Shown here: piece after piece, positions 24,646 through 33,657 of the stretch | Layout: every line of letters begins with the position of its first letter | Position numbering within the stretch: position 1 is the stretch's first letter | Assembly: GCA_002311655.1 (NCBI GenBank) | Contig: DBYZ01000014.1 | Location: 1 to 64,000, forward strand | DNA: 64,000 bases | Origin: Bacteroidales bacterium UBA1173 | Lineage (GTDB): Bacteria > Bacteroidota > Bacteroidia > Bacteroidales > F082 | Direction of reading: 5' to 3' | Notes under the pieces: model-generated | Seen by the model: only the letters and a program-made list of their open reading frames with translations | Told to the model about the DNA's origin: nothing | Databases searched by the model: none | Made by a program: the position numbers and the translations under genes

Positions 24646-27600
24646 TTTTATTTAAAAAGTATTTGTTTATCTTTTCCTTGTAAAACGGTTGATACTCAAT
24701 AGGATTCGTGCGTAAGAAGTCTTGTTGCTTCTTGATACTCTCCTCATATCTCAGTTCATCGATATTGTGGGTCTTTTCAGGACCTTTGTACTCATCCGAC
24801 TTGCGTTTCTCCTCTTTCTCGCGTTCCTGCTGGGCGTTTTCAGCCTTGAGCATTCGCGACAAAATGTCTTTGTTACGCCTGATAGTCTGATTTGTAATGC
24901 GTTTATTTACAATGTCTTCCTCGAGTTTTTCCATGTCTTTGATGATCTGGTTGATGCCGTCGTCGCCAAGCACTCCGTTCTTTTTCATCTCCTCGAGCAT
25001 CTGTTGCATGCCTTCACGTATGAGTTCCTGTTGCGCTGCCATCCTTGCCAGTTCTTCGCTCATGTTTTCCGTTGGATTGCCGTCTTTTTGCTGTTGCTGC
25101 ATCTGCTGTTGCATCTTCTTCAGCTGCTCACCGAGTTGGTTTTGAAGGTCTTTCATATTCTTCATATTCTTCGGTTTGCCCTGATTTCCCTTTGATTTAC
25201 CAGGTTTTGAACAAGAACTGCTGCTTTGTCCTTCCATCATCGATTCCATATCGTTGAGCGATTCGGCAAGCATGAGTGCGAGGTTGTTCATCGACATCAT
25301 CGCCTTCTGTTGTTTCTGTGTCGCCGAGCCGAATCTGGATTCCAGAATATCCTTCATTGCCGACTCCGACTGCTGGTCGATGATTTGTAACTCATTGAAT
25401 ACGAAGTTTTTAATCATTACTTGACGGTTTGCCATCTTACGCAAAGAGTCTTCAACCATCACGAAGTTTTCGGATATTTCTTTCTGGCGCGAAATCTTTT
25501 GTGAGACCATAGGGTCGTCTTTTTTCATGACGCTGATTTCCTGCATCAGCTCTTCTTCGGCATGCGACGAGCGTACTACGTTTTCGAGCAGGATCCTCAC
25601 CAGATGCGCGTCTTCAGCAAGCTGATCCATGCCGCCTCCCATCATCATCGACATCATGTTTTCCTGCATCTCCTTCATCTTCTTGCCAGCTTTCTGCTTC
25701 TGTTTTTGTGCGCTGTCGTGTTCACCGCCGTCTTCCGATTCCTCAGCGTTTTCAAGGTCTTGCTGAATCTCTTCAAAGGCTTCCTCGTCTTTGTTGATGT
25801 CGAAAGGGTCGCTTAATCCTTGGTTTTTATCAATGATGGAATCGAGTTTCTGTTCCATCTTATTAAATTGATTCTCAGCATCTTGTGCGGAGATGGAGTC
25901 TGTATTGTTCATAAGCTCGTCAGCGAGTTGCTGCATCTCGTCCATGAGCTGGTTCATGTCTTTTTCGACCTTCAGCTGCTCCAGAAGCGAGAGGTTGCGG
26001 TCCATCATCTGCTGCATGGCCTCGTTGTTTTTCTTGAGGTCTTTCATGATGTCCTGCATACGCTCACGCGGCATCTCGCTCAAAAGCTGCTCAATCTCAT
26101 CCATCAGCTTCTTCATCTCATCAGGAATGACCTCCTCGAAGAGCTTGTTTATCTCTTCCTGTTTCTTTATCAGCTCCTCCGATGAAAGCTCGTTTTCCTT
26201 AATAAAATCTGACAGTTCCTTCTGTTCCTCCTGAATCTTGTTCCACTCTTCCTGCACCTCTTTCTGCTTCTCCATCAGCTCTTTCATCTTCTCTTTATCG
26301 CTCCAGTCGAGGTCTTTTTTCGACATCAGGTCACGAAGCATGTCTTCGATATCCTTTCGGAGATTTTGAAGCTCGTCGGAACGCTGGTTGAGATTGTTAA
26401 GTATCTGATTTTCAGTGTTATTGGCGATGGAATCAAGTTGTTCTGTTGTTGGCAGAACGTGATAAAACACCTCTGAACGCTTCGCTTTTGGACCGTTGAT
26501 GCCATCGTTGTCGAAAATCTCGAAATAAGCCTTGATCTCATCGCCTCTATAGAGCGTAAGTGTATCAATATCAATGCTATAATAGAAAGAACTACGAGTG
26601 TTACGCTTGTCGATAGGGATGTTTTTCACGAACGACTGCTGCGGTTTGCCATCCACTTCGAAATGGTAGAGAAGCTTTGTGAAGCCATAGTCGTCGGCGA
26701 TGAGGCCTGAATAATACGTCTGTTTGGCGAAATCCTCGTGAAAATTCTGCACCTGGATGTCGGGGTAAGCGTCAGGAATCACTTCGACGGTGAACGGAAT
26801 GGCGTCGGTGGCGTTCCAGTTATTATATAATGTGACATTGAATTTCGTGGTTTTCGTGTATTTAGATGTAAAGACAAAACCATCATTTGATTTTTCGATG
26901 GATATTGAATCATTGATTTTCAATACATTAACGTCGCGTGTGTGAAACACGAATTCCACCTCGGTTCCCTGTGGCACGATGATGCGTGTTTTTCCAGAAA
27001 TTGTCTCGTTTTTGCGATGGATATATTTCGGAAATGTCAGCTTTGCCTCGTAATACAGCATCGTCGGGTTCGGTCTGACGGTGAGGTTGATTATCTGACT
27101 GCGGTAGTCGCCGCCTTCAACAAAAAACTCCTCGTTTTGGTAGACGTTTTTGAAGATGAAACGGAAGTCGTTGGTATTCAGACGGTTCATAATGCGGATT
27201 CCAGTATTGGATTTAATATAAAACGCATCCGGAATACGCTCGCCTATGACGTGGATTCGGAATTCAACATCTTTTCCCTGTGATGCCTCGATATTTATTG
27301 CGGAGAGCTCGACGGAGAATGGGAGAGGCTTCTCAAAATCTTGTGAATAATTTATGATACGTTGTGTCGGCTTCTTCGAGAAATCCGGAATGAATATTAA
27401 AGTAACGCTTAAAATGACGAATGCCAATCCAAAAATTTTCAGATATTTATAATTCTCTTTCAGGTTGACTGCATCGGAGAAGTTGATAAGCTTCAGATGC
27501 TCGGTACGCTGCTCTATTGTCGCTGCAAGCAGTTCATTATCAGCGTTTTGCGAATATTCGTTCGAAAGCTGAATGGTATTCAGCAGTTTGTCGCTGATTT

Positions 27601-27904
27601 CCGGGAAGAATTTTCCGATGATGACAGCCGCCTGCTCATCGGACATCTTTTTGCGGAAGCGGATGAGGTTGACGACAGGGATTGCAAAGTAGAAGATAGT
27701 GACAAACAGTGTGCCGAGGATGAAAAGCAGTAAAAGTATCAAACGGCCTTTCTGCGGAAGCCATGAGAAATACTCTATTCCATTGATAATCAAAAACAAA
27801 GCAATCATAAAGACGGCACCAATCAGCACACCTTGGATAAGGCGGTTGAGGTAGAACTTCCTGATGAAGCGCTCGATTTTCGATATCAATGCAGAGTTTG
27901 ACAT
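24638..27904 (-). CDS. DUF4175 family large membrane protein with extended coiled coils
   Basis: 1088 residues from the ATG at 27904. An in-frame TTG at 27922 lies inside the -7 box and cannot be used. Two N-terminal TM helices (about 23-75) and a third near 160-180 precede beta-rich segments ('FPKYIHRKNETISG'). About 500 residues of Glu/Lys/Met-rich coiled coil follow, with runs such as MMSMMMGGGMDQLAE and MQQQMQQQQKDG. DUF4175 proteins are widespread in Bacteroidota and function is not established. The low-complexity helices produce many false reading frames on the other strand. Confidence 0.75.
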   Translation of the reverse strand: MSNSALISKIERFIRKFYLNRLIQGVLIGAVFMIALFLIINGIEYFSWLPQKGRLILLLLFILGTLFVTIFYFAIPVVNLIRFRKKMSDEQAAVIIGKFFPEISDKLLNTIQLSNEYSQNADNELLAATIEQRTEHLKLINFSDAVNLKENYKYLKIFGLAFVILSVTLIFIPDFSKKPTQRIINYSQDFEKPLPFSVELSAINIEASQGKDVEFRIHVIGERIPDAFYIKSNTGIRIMNRLNTNDFRFIFKNVYQNEEFFVEGGDYRSQIINLTVRPNPTMLYYEAKLTFPKYIHRKNETISGKTRIIVPQGTEVEFVFHTRDVNVLKINDSISIEKSNDGFVFTSKYTKTTKFNVTLYNNWNATDAIPFTVEVIPDAYPDIQVQNFHEDFAKQTYYSGLIADDYGFTKLLYHFEVDGKPQQSFVKNIPIDKRNTRSSFYYSIDIDTLTLYRGDEIKAYFEIFDNDGINGPKAKRSEVFYHVLPTTEQLDSIANNTENQILNNLNQRSDELQNLRKDIEDMLRDLMSKKDLDWSDKEKMKELMEKQKEVQEEWNKIQEEQKELSDFIKENELSSEELIKKQEEINKLFEEVIPDEMKKLMDEIEQLLSEMPRERMQDIMKDLKKNNEAMQQMMDRNLSLLEQLKVEKDMNQLMDEMQQLADELMNNTDSISAQDAENQFNKMEQKLDSIIDKNQGLSDPFDINKDEEAFEEIQQDLENAEESEDGGEHDSAQKQKQKAGKKMKEMQENMMSMMMGGGMDQLAEDAHLVRILLENVVRSSHAEEELMQEISVMKKDDPMVSQKISRQKEISENFVMVEDSLRKMANRQVMIKNFVFNELQIIDQQSESAMKDILESRFGSATQKQQKAMMSMNNLALMLAESLNDMESMMEGQSSSSCSKPGKSKGNQGKPKNMKNMKDLQNQLGEQLKKMQQQMQQQQKDGNPTENMSEELARMAAQQELIREGMQQMLEEMKKNGVLGDDGINQIIKDMEKLEEDIVNKRITNQTIRRNKDILSRMLKAENAQQEREKEEKRKSDEYKGPEKTHNIDELRYEESIKKQQDFLRTNPIEYQPFYKEKINKYFLNKND

Positions 27905-27919
27905 ATTACTATAAACTTG

Positions 27920-27927
27920 CAAAGATA
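27920..27927 (-). promoter_or_regulatory. -7 box of the DUF4175-ybeY-mnmG block
   Basis: The minus strand reads TATCTTTG, 15 bases before the ATG at 27904. It fixes that ATG as the start. Confidence 0.6.
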
Positions 27928-27968
27928 CGAAATTTGCATAAAAATAACATTAGTTTTCACAAATTTTG

Positions 27969-27976
27969 TATTTTTG
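27969..27976 (+). promoter_or_regulatory. -7 box of the DUF5674 cassette
   Basis: TATTTTTG, 27 bases before the ATG at 28004, divergent from the DUF4175 promoter. Confidence 0.6.
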
Positions 27977-28003
27977 CAATCAGAAATTATATAGATAGTA
28001 GTT

Positions 28004-28342
28004 ATGAAAATTACTTCACAGCCTATAAGTCGTAATAAATTAAATGAAATGTTGCCAGGTTATTTTGGTGACATGATTAAAGCTGTTGTTGACATTCGAA
28101 AAGTGATAATCGGTCTAGATGCTGAGCTTCATGCTGACATTGAAAAAGAAATGCTTTCGCAAGGTTCGGAACAGACGGATTTGTGGGGAATAAACTTATA
28201 TCCTGAGATGGAAGGTGAAGACTTAATTGAGTTTGACTCGCTTATCAATATTCGTCCATATCAAGGTAATAGGAGTCGTGATGTTCAGGACCCTGCCATT
28301 CGTAAGCGTATTGTTGAAGTCGTTAATACATTGATAAAATGA
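28004..28342 (+). CDS. DUF5674 family protein
   Basis: 112 residues. The segments VGLDAELHADIE-like (IIGLDAELHADIEKEML), DLWGINLYPE and FDSLINIRPYQGNRSRDVQD match the small DUF5674 family, which has no assigned function. It overlaps the next gene by four bases (ATGA), forming a two-gene cassette with its own promoter, inserted between two minus-strand blocks. Such cassettes of two small overlapping genes can be toxin-antitoxin or enzyme-partner pairs, but nothing in the sequence proves it. Confidence 0.7.
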   Translation: MKITSQPISRNKLNEMLPGYFGDMIKAVVDIRKVIIGLDAELHADIEKEMLSQGSEQTDLWGINLYPEMEGEDLIEFDSLINIRPYQGNRSRDVQDPAIRKRIVEVVNTLIK

Positions 28343-28656
28343 GCAACTATCAGCATACAGATTTAGCTGCCGGAAGGTGGGCTACGATGACTTTAGCGGA
28401 GCAGATGCTGAATATCGGCAGCGAGGTATCGCGTGCGAACCGTTGGCAAAGTAAAGGAAACATCGAACAATGTCATCGTGCTGCTGACAGAGCTTTGGAA
28501 CTACTATCTTTAACCATTGATGCTCAACGAGGCAAGCATGACCTTGGAGAATTTTGTCGTCTTTATGAGGTTCTTGCTGACTGCTACTACGGCGACAATA
28601 TATACCAAACTGATCCTGTGAAGTTGCAGAAATACTTTGATGTATTCTACAATTAA
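28339..28656 (+). CDS. Conserved small hypothetical protein paired with DUF5674
   Basis: 105 residues, probably all helical: DLAAGRWATMTLAEQMLNIG, SEVSRANRWQSKGN, then RALELLSLTID and KYFDVFYN. I recognise this as a recurrent small protein of unknown function in genomes of environmental and gut Bacteroidota and relatives. No catalytic motif is evident. Translation is coupled to the DUF5674 gene. It ends ten bases before the convergent T9SS gene. Confidence 0.6.
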   Translation: MSNYQHTDLAAGRWATMTLAEQMLNIGSEVSRANRWQSKGNIEQCHRAADRALELLSLTIDAQRGKHDLGEFCRLYEVLADCYYGDNIYQTDPVKLQKYFDVFYN

Positions 28657-28666
28657 CCTACATATT

Positions 28667-30163
28667 TTATTTCACAACAATCTTTTCTGTGAATTCTTTT
28701 CCGTCGTTCATTCTCACTTTGATTAGGTATAAACCTGAGGTGAGGTTGGCGATGTTGATTTTGTTGAAACTATCATTTTGCGATTTCATTAATCTGCCGT
28801 CGATGGAATAAATATCAATTGAACGACATTTTGCATTGTTGGAAAAGGTGATATTTACAACGTCTTTCGCTGGGTTTGGGTAAACAGATATTCCATTTGC
28901 AAAATCAGTTTCTTCTACGGAATAATATCTTTCGAAAACAGGATAACCTTTGTTTACATTCATTATATCCATTGCGTAAAAATCACCATTAGCGTTTAAC
29001 AAATTGACAAAATCTTGGGTTTTCATAAAAGCTTCTGATTGTGGGATGCCGTAATTGTTGTTGGCTATGTTATCAAGATAATAACTATCGGTTACCTCAA
29101 CTTGTACAGTGTCTGCAACAAATCCTACAATTCCTCCATAATATGTAGGTAAATTGTTGCCGCTCATAATTATGTTCGAAGCGCTGTAACTGTTGGATAT
29201 TGCAAGAGTACTCGTAAATACTCCTCCTATAAGACCTCCAGCTGATTTAACATTATTGTTTGTTTCTTCGACAACTATATTGACATCACAATCTCCAGTG
29301 TTGAAACAATATTCCATCGATCCCGACATGACGCTTGCTATGCCGCCGCAAATAGCAATTCCACCCCAATAGACATCTCCTCCTTGTACATAAATATCAC
29401 CCAAGTTACTGCAATTATCAATATCAGATTCATATATCACACCGCATAAGCCTCCAATATACGCCCCATCATGCATCAATTCCACATTGGGCAATCTGAT
29501 GTTTCCATAATTATGACAGTTGCTGACTATTGAATTCCCAAGTTGTCCGAATAGTCCTCCCAATACGCATCCATTAATATCCATTGATATATGATCCCAT
29601 ACAACATCTGCTTTATTTATGCAGTTTTCGACAATGACATTTGAACCATAGCCCAAAATAAGCCCCGACTGTCCATAAGTATAAGCATATGCTTCAGAAA
29701 TATGTATTTCCGCATCATCAACAAGTATGTTTCTAAGACTTCCGCCTTCCATCATGCCAAATATGCCGAAAAAATTACTTGTGTTTTGGTATGAAAAGTT
29801 AATATTTGACATGCTATGCCCTCCTCCGTCGAAGTGCCCGCCGAATTTGCCTTTCCAAGAAAGGTTGCCCGCAGTTCCGATGGGTTCCCATTCCAGGCCA
29901 GAACTTGCTCCAAAGTCAATGTCAACGGTTAAAAGGAAACATGTATCGACATACATTGTTCTATGATTGACACCATTATACACATTTTCATTTGTTTTTT
30001 CTGCGATGTAAGCCAATTGTTGTGCGTTTTCGATAAGATAAGGGTCGTCTTCGGTACCACTACCATGAGTCCAACGTTCTGCTGTGCCGTCCCAAACTGA
30101 AATTTGTGCGTTGAGTGCCAATTCCATCAACACTGCAATGATAATTAAGGTAATCTTTTTCAT
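28667..30163 (-). CDS. T9SS-exported protein with GLUG-like beta-helix repeats
   Basis: 498 residues from the ATG at 30163, which begins a signal peptide (MKKITLIIIAVLMELALNA). An in-frame start at 30217 lies upstream of the promoter. The N-terminal GTEDDPYLIENAQQLAYIA and following GGHFDGGGHSMSN, GGLFGQLGNSIVSNCHNYG, GGLIGGVF are typical of GLUG/beta-helix surface proteins. The last about 75 residues, starting SVYPNPAKDVVNI and ending FTEKIVVK, form a type A T9SS sorting domain. Its promoter shares an operator with the regulator gene just upstream, so it is likely that regulator's target. Confidence 0.8.
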   Translation of the reverse strand: MKKITLIIIAVLMELALNAQISVWDGTAERWTHGSGTEDDPYLIENAQQLAYIAEKTNENVYNGVNHRTMYVDTCFLLTVDIDFGASSGLEWEPIGTAGNLSWKGKFGGHFDGGGHSMSNINFSYQNTSNFFGIFGMMEGGSLRNILVDDAEIHISEAYAYTYGQSGLILGYGSNVIVENCINKADVVWDHISMDINGCVLGGLFGQLGNSIVSNCHNYGNIRLPNVELMHDGAYIGGLCGVIYESDIDNCSNLGDIYVQGGDVYWGGIAICGGIASVMSGSMEYCFNTGDCDVNIVVEETNNNVKSAGGLIGGVFTSTLAISNSYSASNIIMSGNNLPTYYGGIVGFVADTVQVEVTDSYYLDNIANNNYGIPQSEAFMKTQDFVNLLNANGDFYAMDIMNVNKGYPVFERYYSVEETDFANGISVYPNPAKDVVNITFSNNAKCRSIDIYSIDGRLMKSQNDSFNKINIANLTSGLYLIKVRMNDGKEFTEKIVVK

Positions 30164-30202
30164 AGCAAAAAATTTTAAGTTATACACTTTTGTTTCCGAC
30201 GA

Positions 30203-30258
30203 CAAAATTATTTCCAAAAAGCAGCTATGTCAAGGAAAACTGGGTACGGAAAGGTACG
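30203..30258 (-). promoter_or_regulatory. Promoter and operator of the GLUG/T9SS gene
   Basis: On the minus strand: CGTACC-N4-CGTACC (30258-30243), then CTTGAC (30234-30229), an 18-base spacer and the -7 box TAATTTTG (30210-30203). The same arrangement with the same spacing stands upstream of the regulator gene at 31968-31914. The direct repeats have a 10-bp period and sit where an activator would contact RNA polymerase. Confidence 0.7.
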
Positions 30259-30262
30259 ATTG

Positions 30263-31897
30263 TCATTCGATTGCGATGTTGCGCAATGTTGTTGTAAGAT
30301 CGAAGTCGGAAGTAAGAATCTTTTTCAGTTTGCGGCTGCGGTCGCTTACGGTTGAGTACGCTTTTTGCATAAATGCCGCGATGTCGGGCTCTTTCATGCC
30401 GAGCAGATACAAAACGCAATAGTTGACATCATCGTTGGTGAGCTCCGGATATTTGTTTCTGATACGCTCCGTGAATCCGTTAAGATGGTTGTCGGCCGTG
30501 GTTCGTAACGTCAGTAGCTGTTCCTTGTCGAGCGCGAAATCCTTGTAAATGGTGCAATCCATTTTCGACTTAAACTGCTGCTCGTGCGCTGTTTCAAGGA
30601 TATATTGGCAAACAGGCTCTTTGATAAAGGCGTTATAGCCGTCCATGTTTGCCTCTTTTTTGAAAGTGTTAAGTTTTCTTTTGTGCCGAATCATCAAAAA
30701 GACAGCAATTACTACTGTTATAGCGATTGCAACAATTATAATAATGGTGATTTCGTGCCTCTTTTTCTGTTGTTCCAATGCCAGAGTTTGCTCGTGTTTT
30801 TGTTTGAGATAATCTTGAAACATGCCGGTGAGCTGCCATTCGTCGGCTTTTGTCCCGAATTCAGGCGGAGTGTTTTCGGTGATGAATCGCGAGTAGGAAT
30901 CCGCTTTTACGGTGTCTGCTAAATGGTTGTAAATCTCGTAAAGGTGGTTTGCGCTTTGTGTTCTAAGGAAAATATCAGGAGCGTCGTTGAAGACCTCGTT
31001 AAGATAAATGAGAGCGGTATCATATTGATTTTCAAGAATATAAATATAACCAAGACCTAAATACCGGTCATATATCTCATAATCTTCACCTGTTTTGATA
31101 ATGTTTTTTAATGATTTTATTGCCTTTTCTCCATCATTATCAACAGTATATGTGGCAATTGTCTTCCTATTTATGACATTTCGATACAGAAGGCTGTTAG
31201 TGTCGGAAATTTTCTCCAAAGAGAGGTTGTAATAATAGATTGCGCTATCGGCTTCCTCGCCTTTTTCAAACTCGTATCCTATGAAAAACAATGTGTTAGC
31301 GATGTTTGAACGAGGGTCGCGTTTTTTATATTCGAGTGCGTTTTTGTAGAAAACGATAGCCGGTTCGATGAGGAATTTGTCGGAATAGATATTTGCCAAA
31401 CGAGTGTAAATCAACGAAATAAATTTGGGATTGCAATCGAAAGGCTGCACGATTTCGAGAGCCTTGTAATATTGCTGGCAAGCCTCGAAAACACTGTCGT
31501 TTTCATAATAACCTACGCCATTCATGTAATGCGAGCGGGCTGAGAGTATAGCGGCGATTTCGTCTTTGGGATTAGCCTCGAAAATGCTGTCGAAATAGTA
31601 GAGAGCTTCCAGAAGTTCGGTGCGAACAAGTTGCGGAGCGTCGTTTTTGTAGAGGGCTTCGGAAACGAGAAGATAATAATAATTTGTTCCTGTAGCGCCA
31701 ACGCATGCCTTGTCCATACGGGATGAATCGATTAGCATCATAAATGCCGAATCCGGGCGCTGTTGCATGACGCTGTCGATTTCAATAAGTTCTAGCGATA
31801 GTTCAAGCTGCGATGTCTTGTTTGAAACGCTGTTAGAACAAGAAATAATCATTAAGGCGATTACGCTTGATAACAATAAAGCTTTGAGTTTTTTCAT
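30263..31897 (-). CDS. Membrane-tethered lipoprotein regulator: TPR sensor, TM helix, LuxR-like HTH
   Basis: 544 residues. Lipoprotein signal with lipobox MIISC (Cys20), then about 350 residues of TPR-like helices (YYKALEIVQPFD, AIVFYKNALEYKKRDPRS, SAIYYYNLSLEKI). One TM helix follows (about 383-403), then a cytoplasmic region ending in a GerE/LuxR-like HTH (about 484-530: LTNDDVNYCVLYLLGMKEPD, IAAFMQ, STVSDRSRKLKKIL). Same architecture as the regulator at 3526-5058 but with a different HTH class. The operator upstream of this gene is repeated upstream of the T9SS gene that follows, pointing to autoregulation and control of that gene. Confidence 0.75.
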   Translation of the reverse strand: MKKLKALLLSSVIALMIISCSNSVSNKTSQLELSLELIEIDSVMQQRPDSAFMMLIDSSRMDKACVGATGTNYYYLLVSEALYKNDAPQLVRTELLEALYYFDSIFEANPKDEIAAILSARSHYMNGVGYYENDSVFEACQQYYKALEIVQPFDCNPKFISLIYTRLANIYSDKFLIEPAIVFYKNALEYKKRDPRSNIANTLFFIGYEFEKGEEADSAIYYYNLSLEKISDTNSLLYRNVINRKTIATYTVDNDGEKAIKSLKNIIKTGEDYEIYDRYLGLGYIYILENQYDTALIYLNEVFNDAPDIFLRTQSANHLYEIYNHLADTVKADSYSRFITENTPPEFGTKADEWQLTGMFQDYLKQKHEQTLALEQQKKRHEITIIIIVAIAITVVIAVFLMIRHKRKLNTFKKEANMDGYNAFIKEPVCQYILETAHEQQFKSKMDCTIYKDFALDKEQLLTLRTTADNHLNGFTERIRNKYPELTNDDVNYCVLYLLGMKEPDIAAFMQKAYSTVSDRSRKLKKILTSDFDLTTTLRNIAIE

Positions 31898-31913
31898 ACC
31901 AAATTTAAAAAGA

Positions 31914-31968
31914 CAAAAATAGTAATTCTACGAAATTTTGTCAAGAAAAAATGGTACGAATTGGTACG
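31914..31968 (-). promoter_or_regulatory. Promoter and operator of the TPR/LuxR-like regulator gene
   Basis: On the minus strand: CGTACC-N4-CGTACC (31968-31953), CTTGAC (31945-31940), an 18-base spacer, then TATTTTTG (31921-31914). It matches the promoter at 30258-30203 element by element. Confidence 0.7.
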
Positions 31969-32010
31969 GATGAGGTTTTCTTTTCCTTCGTTCATACTCA
32001 CTTTGATTGC

Positions 32011-32053
32011 GGTAGATAGAAAATCTGTGAAAATCTGTGGAATCTGCGAGACT
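32011..32053. repeat. Dispersed repeat family 4, copy 3
   Basis: AAAATCTGTGAAAATCTGTGG then AATCTGCGAGAC, ending a few bases upstream of the gltX -7 box. The same placement relative to a promoter is seen at tRNA-Pro and tsaB. Confidence 0.55.
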
Positions 32054-32059
32054 TTTTTT

Positions 32060-32067
32060 TATTTTTG
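32060..32067 (+). promoter_or_regulatory. -7 box of gltX
   Basis: TATTTTTG, 16 bases before the ATG at 32084. Confidence 0.6.
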
Positions 32068-32083
32068 CAAAAATTTTTGAGAA

Positions 32084-33610
32084 ATGAAAGAAGTAAGAGT
32101 ACGTTTTGCTCCAAGTCCGACGGGACCATTGCATATCGGCGGCGTGAGAACCGCTTTGTATAACTATCTTTTCGCGAAGAAAAACGGCGGAAAAATGTTG
32201 CTCCGCATTGAGGATACCGACCAGACCCGCTTCGTGCCGGGTGCTGAGGATTACATCATAAAATCGCTTGACTGGTGCGGCATCAAGTTCGATGAGAGCG
32301 ACATTGTTGGCGGTCCTTACGGTCCGTACAAACAGAGCAATCGCAAGCCTCTCTACAAACAATACAGCGATGAGCTCATCGCAAAAGGCCATGCTTACTA
32401 TGCATTCGACACAGCCGAAGAGCTCGACAACCTCCGCAAGGAAGCCGAGGCACAGAAAAAGACCTTCATCTACAACGCCGAGACACGTCAGGAGTTGCGT
32501 AACTCATTGACAATGACCAAAGAAGATGTCGATGCTTTGATTGCAAACGGCACTCCTTACACAGTGCGTTTCATGATGCCGGAGAACTATGTGGTGGAGA
32601 TGCACGACATCATCCGTGGCGACATTAAGGTGAACACAAACACTTTGGACGACAAGGTTTTGTTCAAGTCAGATGGCATGCCGACATACCACTTGGCAAA
32701 CATCGTCGACGACCACCTGATGAAGATTTCGCACGTTATCCGTGGTGAGGAATGGCTGCCATCAATGCCATTGCATGTGCTTCTGTATCAGGCATTTGGC
32801 TGGGAAGCTCCGGAGTTCGCACACCTTCCATTGCTGCTCAAACCGGACGGCAACGGCAAGCTCAGCAAACGTGACGGCGACCGCCTCGGATTCCCGGTGT
32901 TTCCTATGCAATGGGAGAATCCTGAGACACACGAGATTTCGTCAGGTTACAAGCAGTCGGGATACTATGCCGAGGCATTCATCAACATGCTCGCGCTTCT
33001 TGGCTGGAATCCAGGAACAGAACAGGAAATTTTCTCTATGGACGAGCTCATCCAGGCGTTCTCGTTCGACCACTGCAGCAAGTCGGGAGCACGATTCAAT
33101 GTTGAGAAAGCGAAATGGTTCAACCATGAATATCTGATGCGCCGCTCACCAGAGCAAGTGGGTGAGGAATATAAGGAATGGCTGAAGGCAGAGAAGAACA
33201 TTGACGCTGATATTCAATATGTTACGAAAGTTGCTGCATTGGTGAAAGACCGTGTTAACTTCGTGAAAGAGATGTGGGATCAGAGCTTCTTCTTCTTTGA
33301 AGAACCTACTACATACGACGAGGTGACGGTGAAGAAACGCTGGAAAGAAAACAGCGCCGACCTCATGCGCCAGGCTTCGGAAGTGATCAGAAACATTGAC
33401 GATTTCAGCGCTGAAAACATTGACAAGATTTTGAACGAATGGATTACAATCAACGAGCTCGGTATGGGACCAGTAATGAACGGTCTCCGCTTGATGCTCG
33501 TCGGCGCCGGCAAAGGTCCGCATATTCATGAGATTCTGGCATTGATTGGTAAGGATGAGGCGTTAAAACGTATCGAAAAAGGAATAAAGTCTTTAGTCGC
33601 TAGTTGCTAG
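32084..33610 (+). CDS. gltX: Glutamyl-tRNA synthetase
   Basis: 508 residues, a class I synthetase that charges tRNA-Glu with glutamate. The HIGH-type motif is PSPTGPLHIGGVRTALYNYL near the N-terminus, and the KMSKS-type motif is KLSKRDG. Zinc-binding cysteines of the E. coli type are absent. The last six residues (SLVASC) and the stop codon are encoded by a dispersed AGTCTTTAGTC repeat, so the original C-terminus may have been replaced. It is followed by folB after 47 bases of that repeat. Confidence 0.95.
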   Translation: MKEVRVRFAPSPTGPLHIGGVRTALYNYLFAKKNGGKMLLRIEDTDQTRFVPGAEDYIIKSLDWCGIKFDESDIVGGPYGPYKQSNRKPLYKQYSDELIAKGHAYYAFDTAEELDNLRKEAEAQKKTFIYNAETRQELRNSLTMTKEDVDALIANGTPYTVRFMMPENYVVEMHDIIRGDIKVNTNTLDDKVLFKSDGMPTYHLANIVDDHLMKISHVIRGEEWLPSMPLHVLLYQAFGWEAPEFAHLPLLLKPDGNGKLSKRDGDRLGFPVFPMQWENPETHEISSGYKQSGYYAEAFINMLALLGWNPGTEQEIFSMDELIQAFSFDHCSKSGARFNVEKAKWFNHEYLMRRSPEQVGEEYKEWLKAEKNIDADIQYVTKVAALVKDRVNFVKEMWDQSFFFFEEPTTYDEVTVKKRWKENSADLMRQASEVIRNIDDFSAENIDKILNEWITINELGMGPVMNGLRLMLVGAGKGPHIHEILALIGKDEALKRIEKGIKSLVASC

Positions 33611-33657
33611 TCTTTAGTAGGCTAGAACTAAAGACTAATGACTAAAAACTAAAGACT
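33588..33657. repeat. Dispersed repeat family 2 (CTAAAGACTA words), copy 1
   Basis: AGTCTTTAGTCGCTAGTTGC on the left pairs with GACTAAAAACTAAAGACTA on the right. It begins inside the gltX coding region and ends at the folB start codon. Confidence 0.7.

Noticed and set aside
24722..26234. Many long plus-strand frames opposite the DUF4175 gene
   Set aside because: They are shadows of Glu/Lys/Met-rich coiled coil codons and show Leu/His/Phe-rich low-complexity protein without domains.
32742..33137. Plus-strand frame inside gltX in another phase
   Set aside because: Overlaps a fully conserved synthetase frame; Cys/Arg/Ser-rich translation with no domain.
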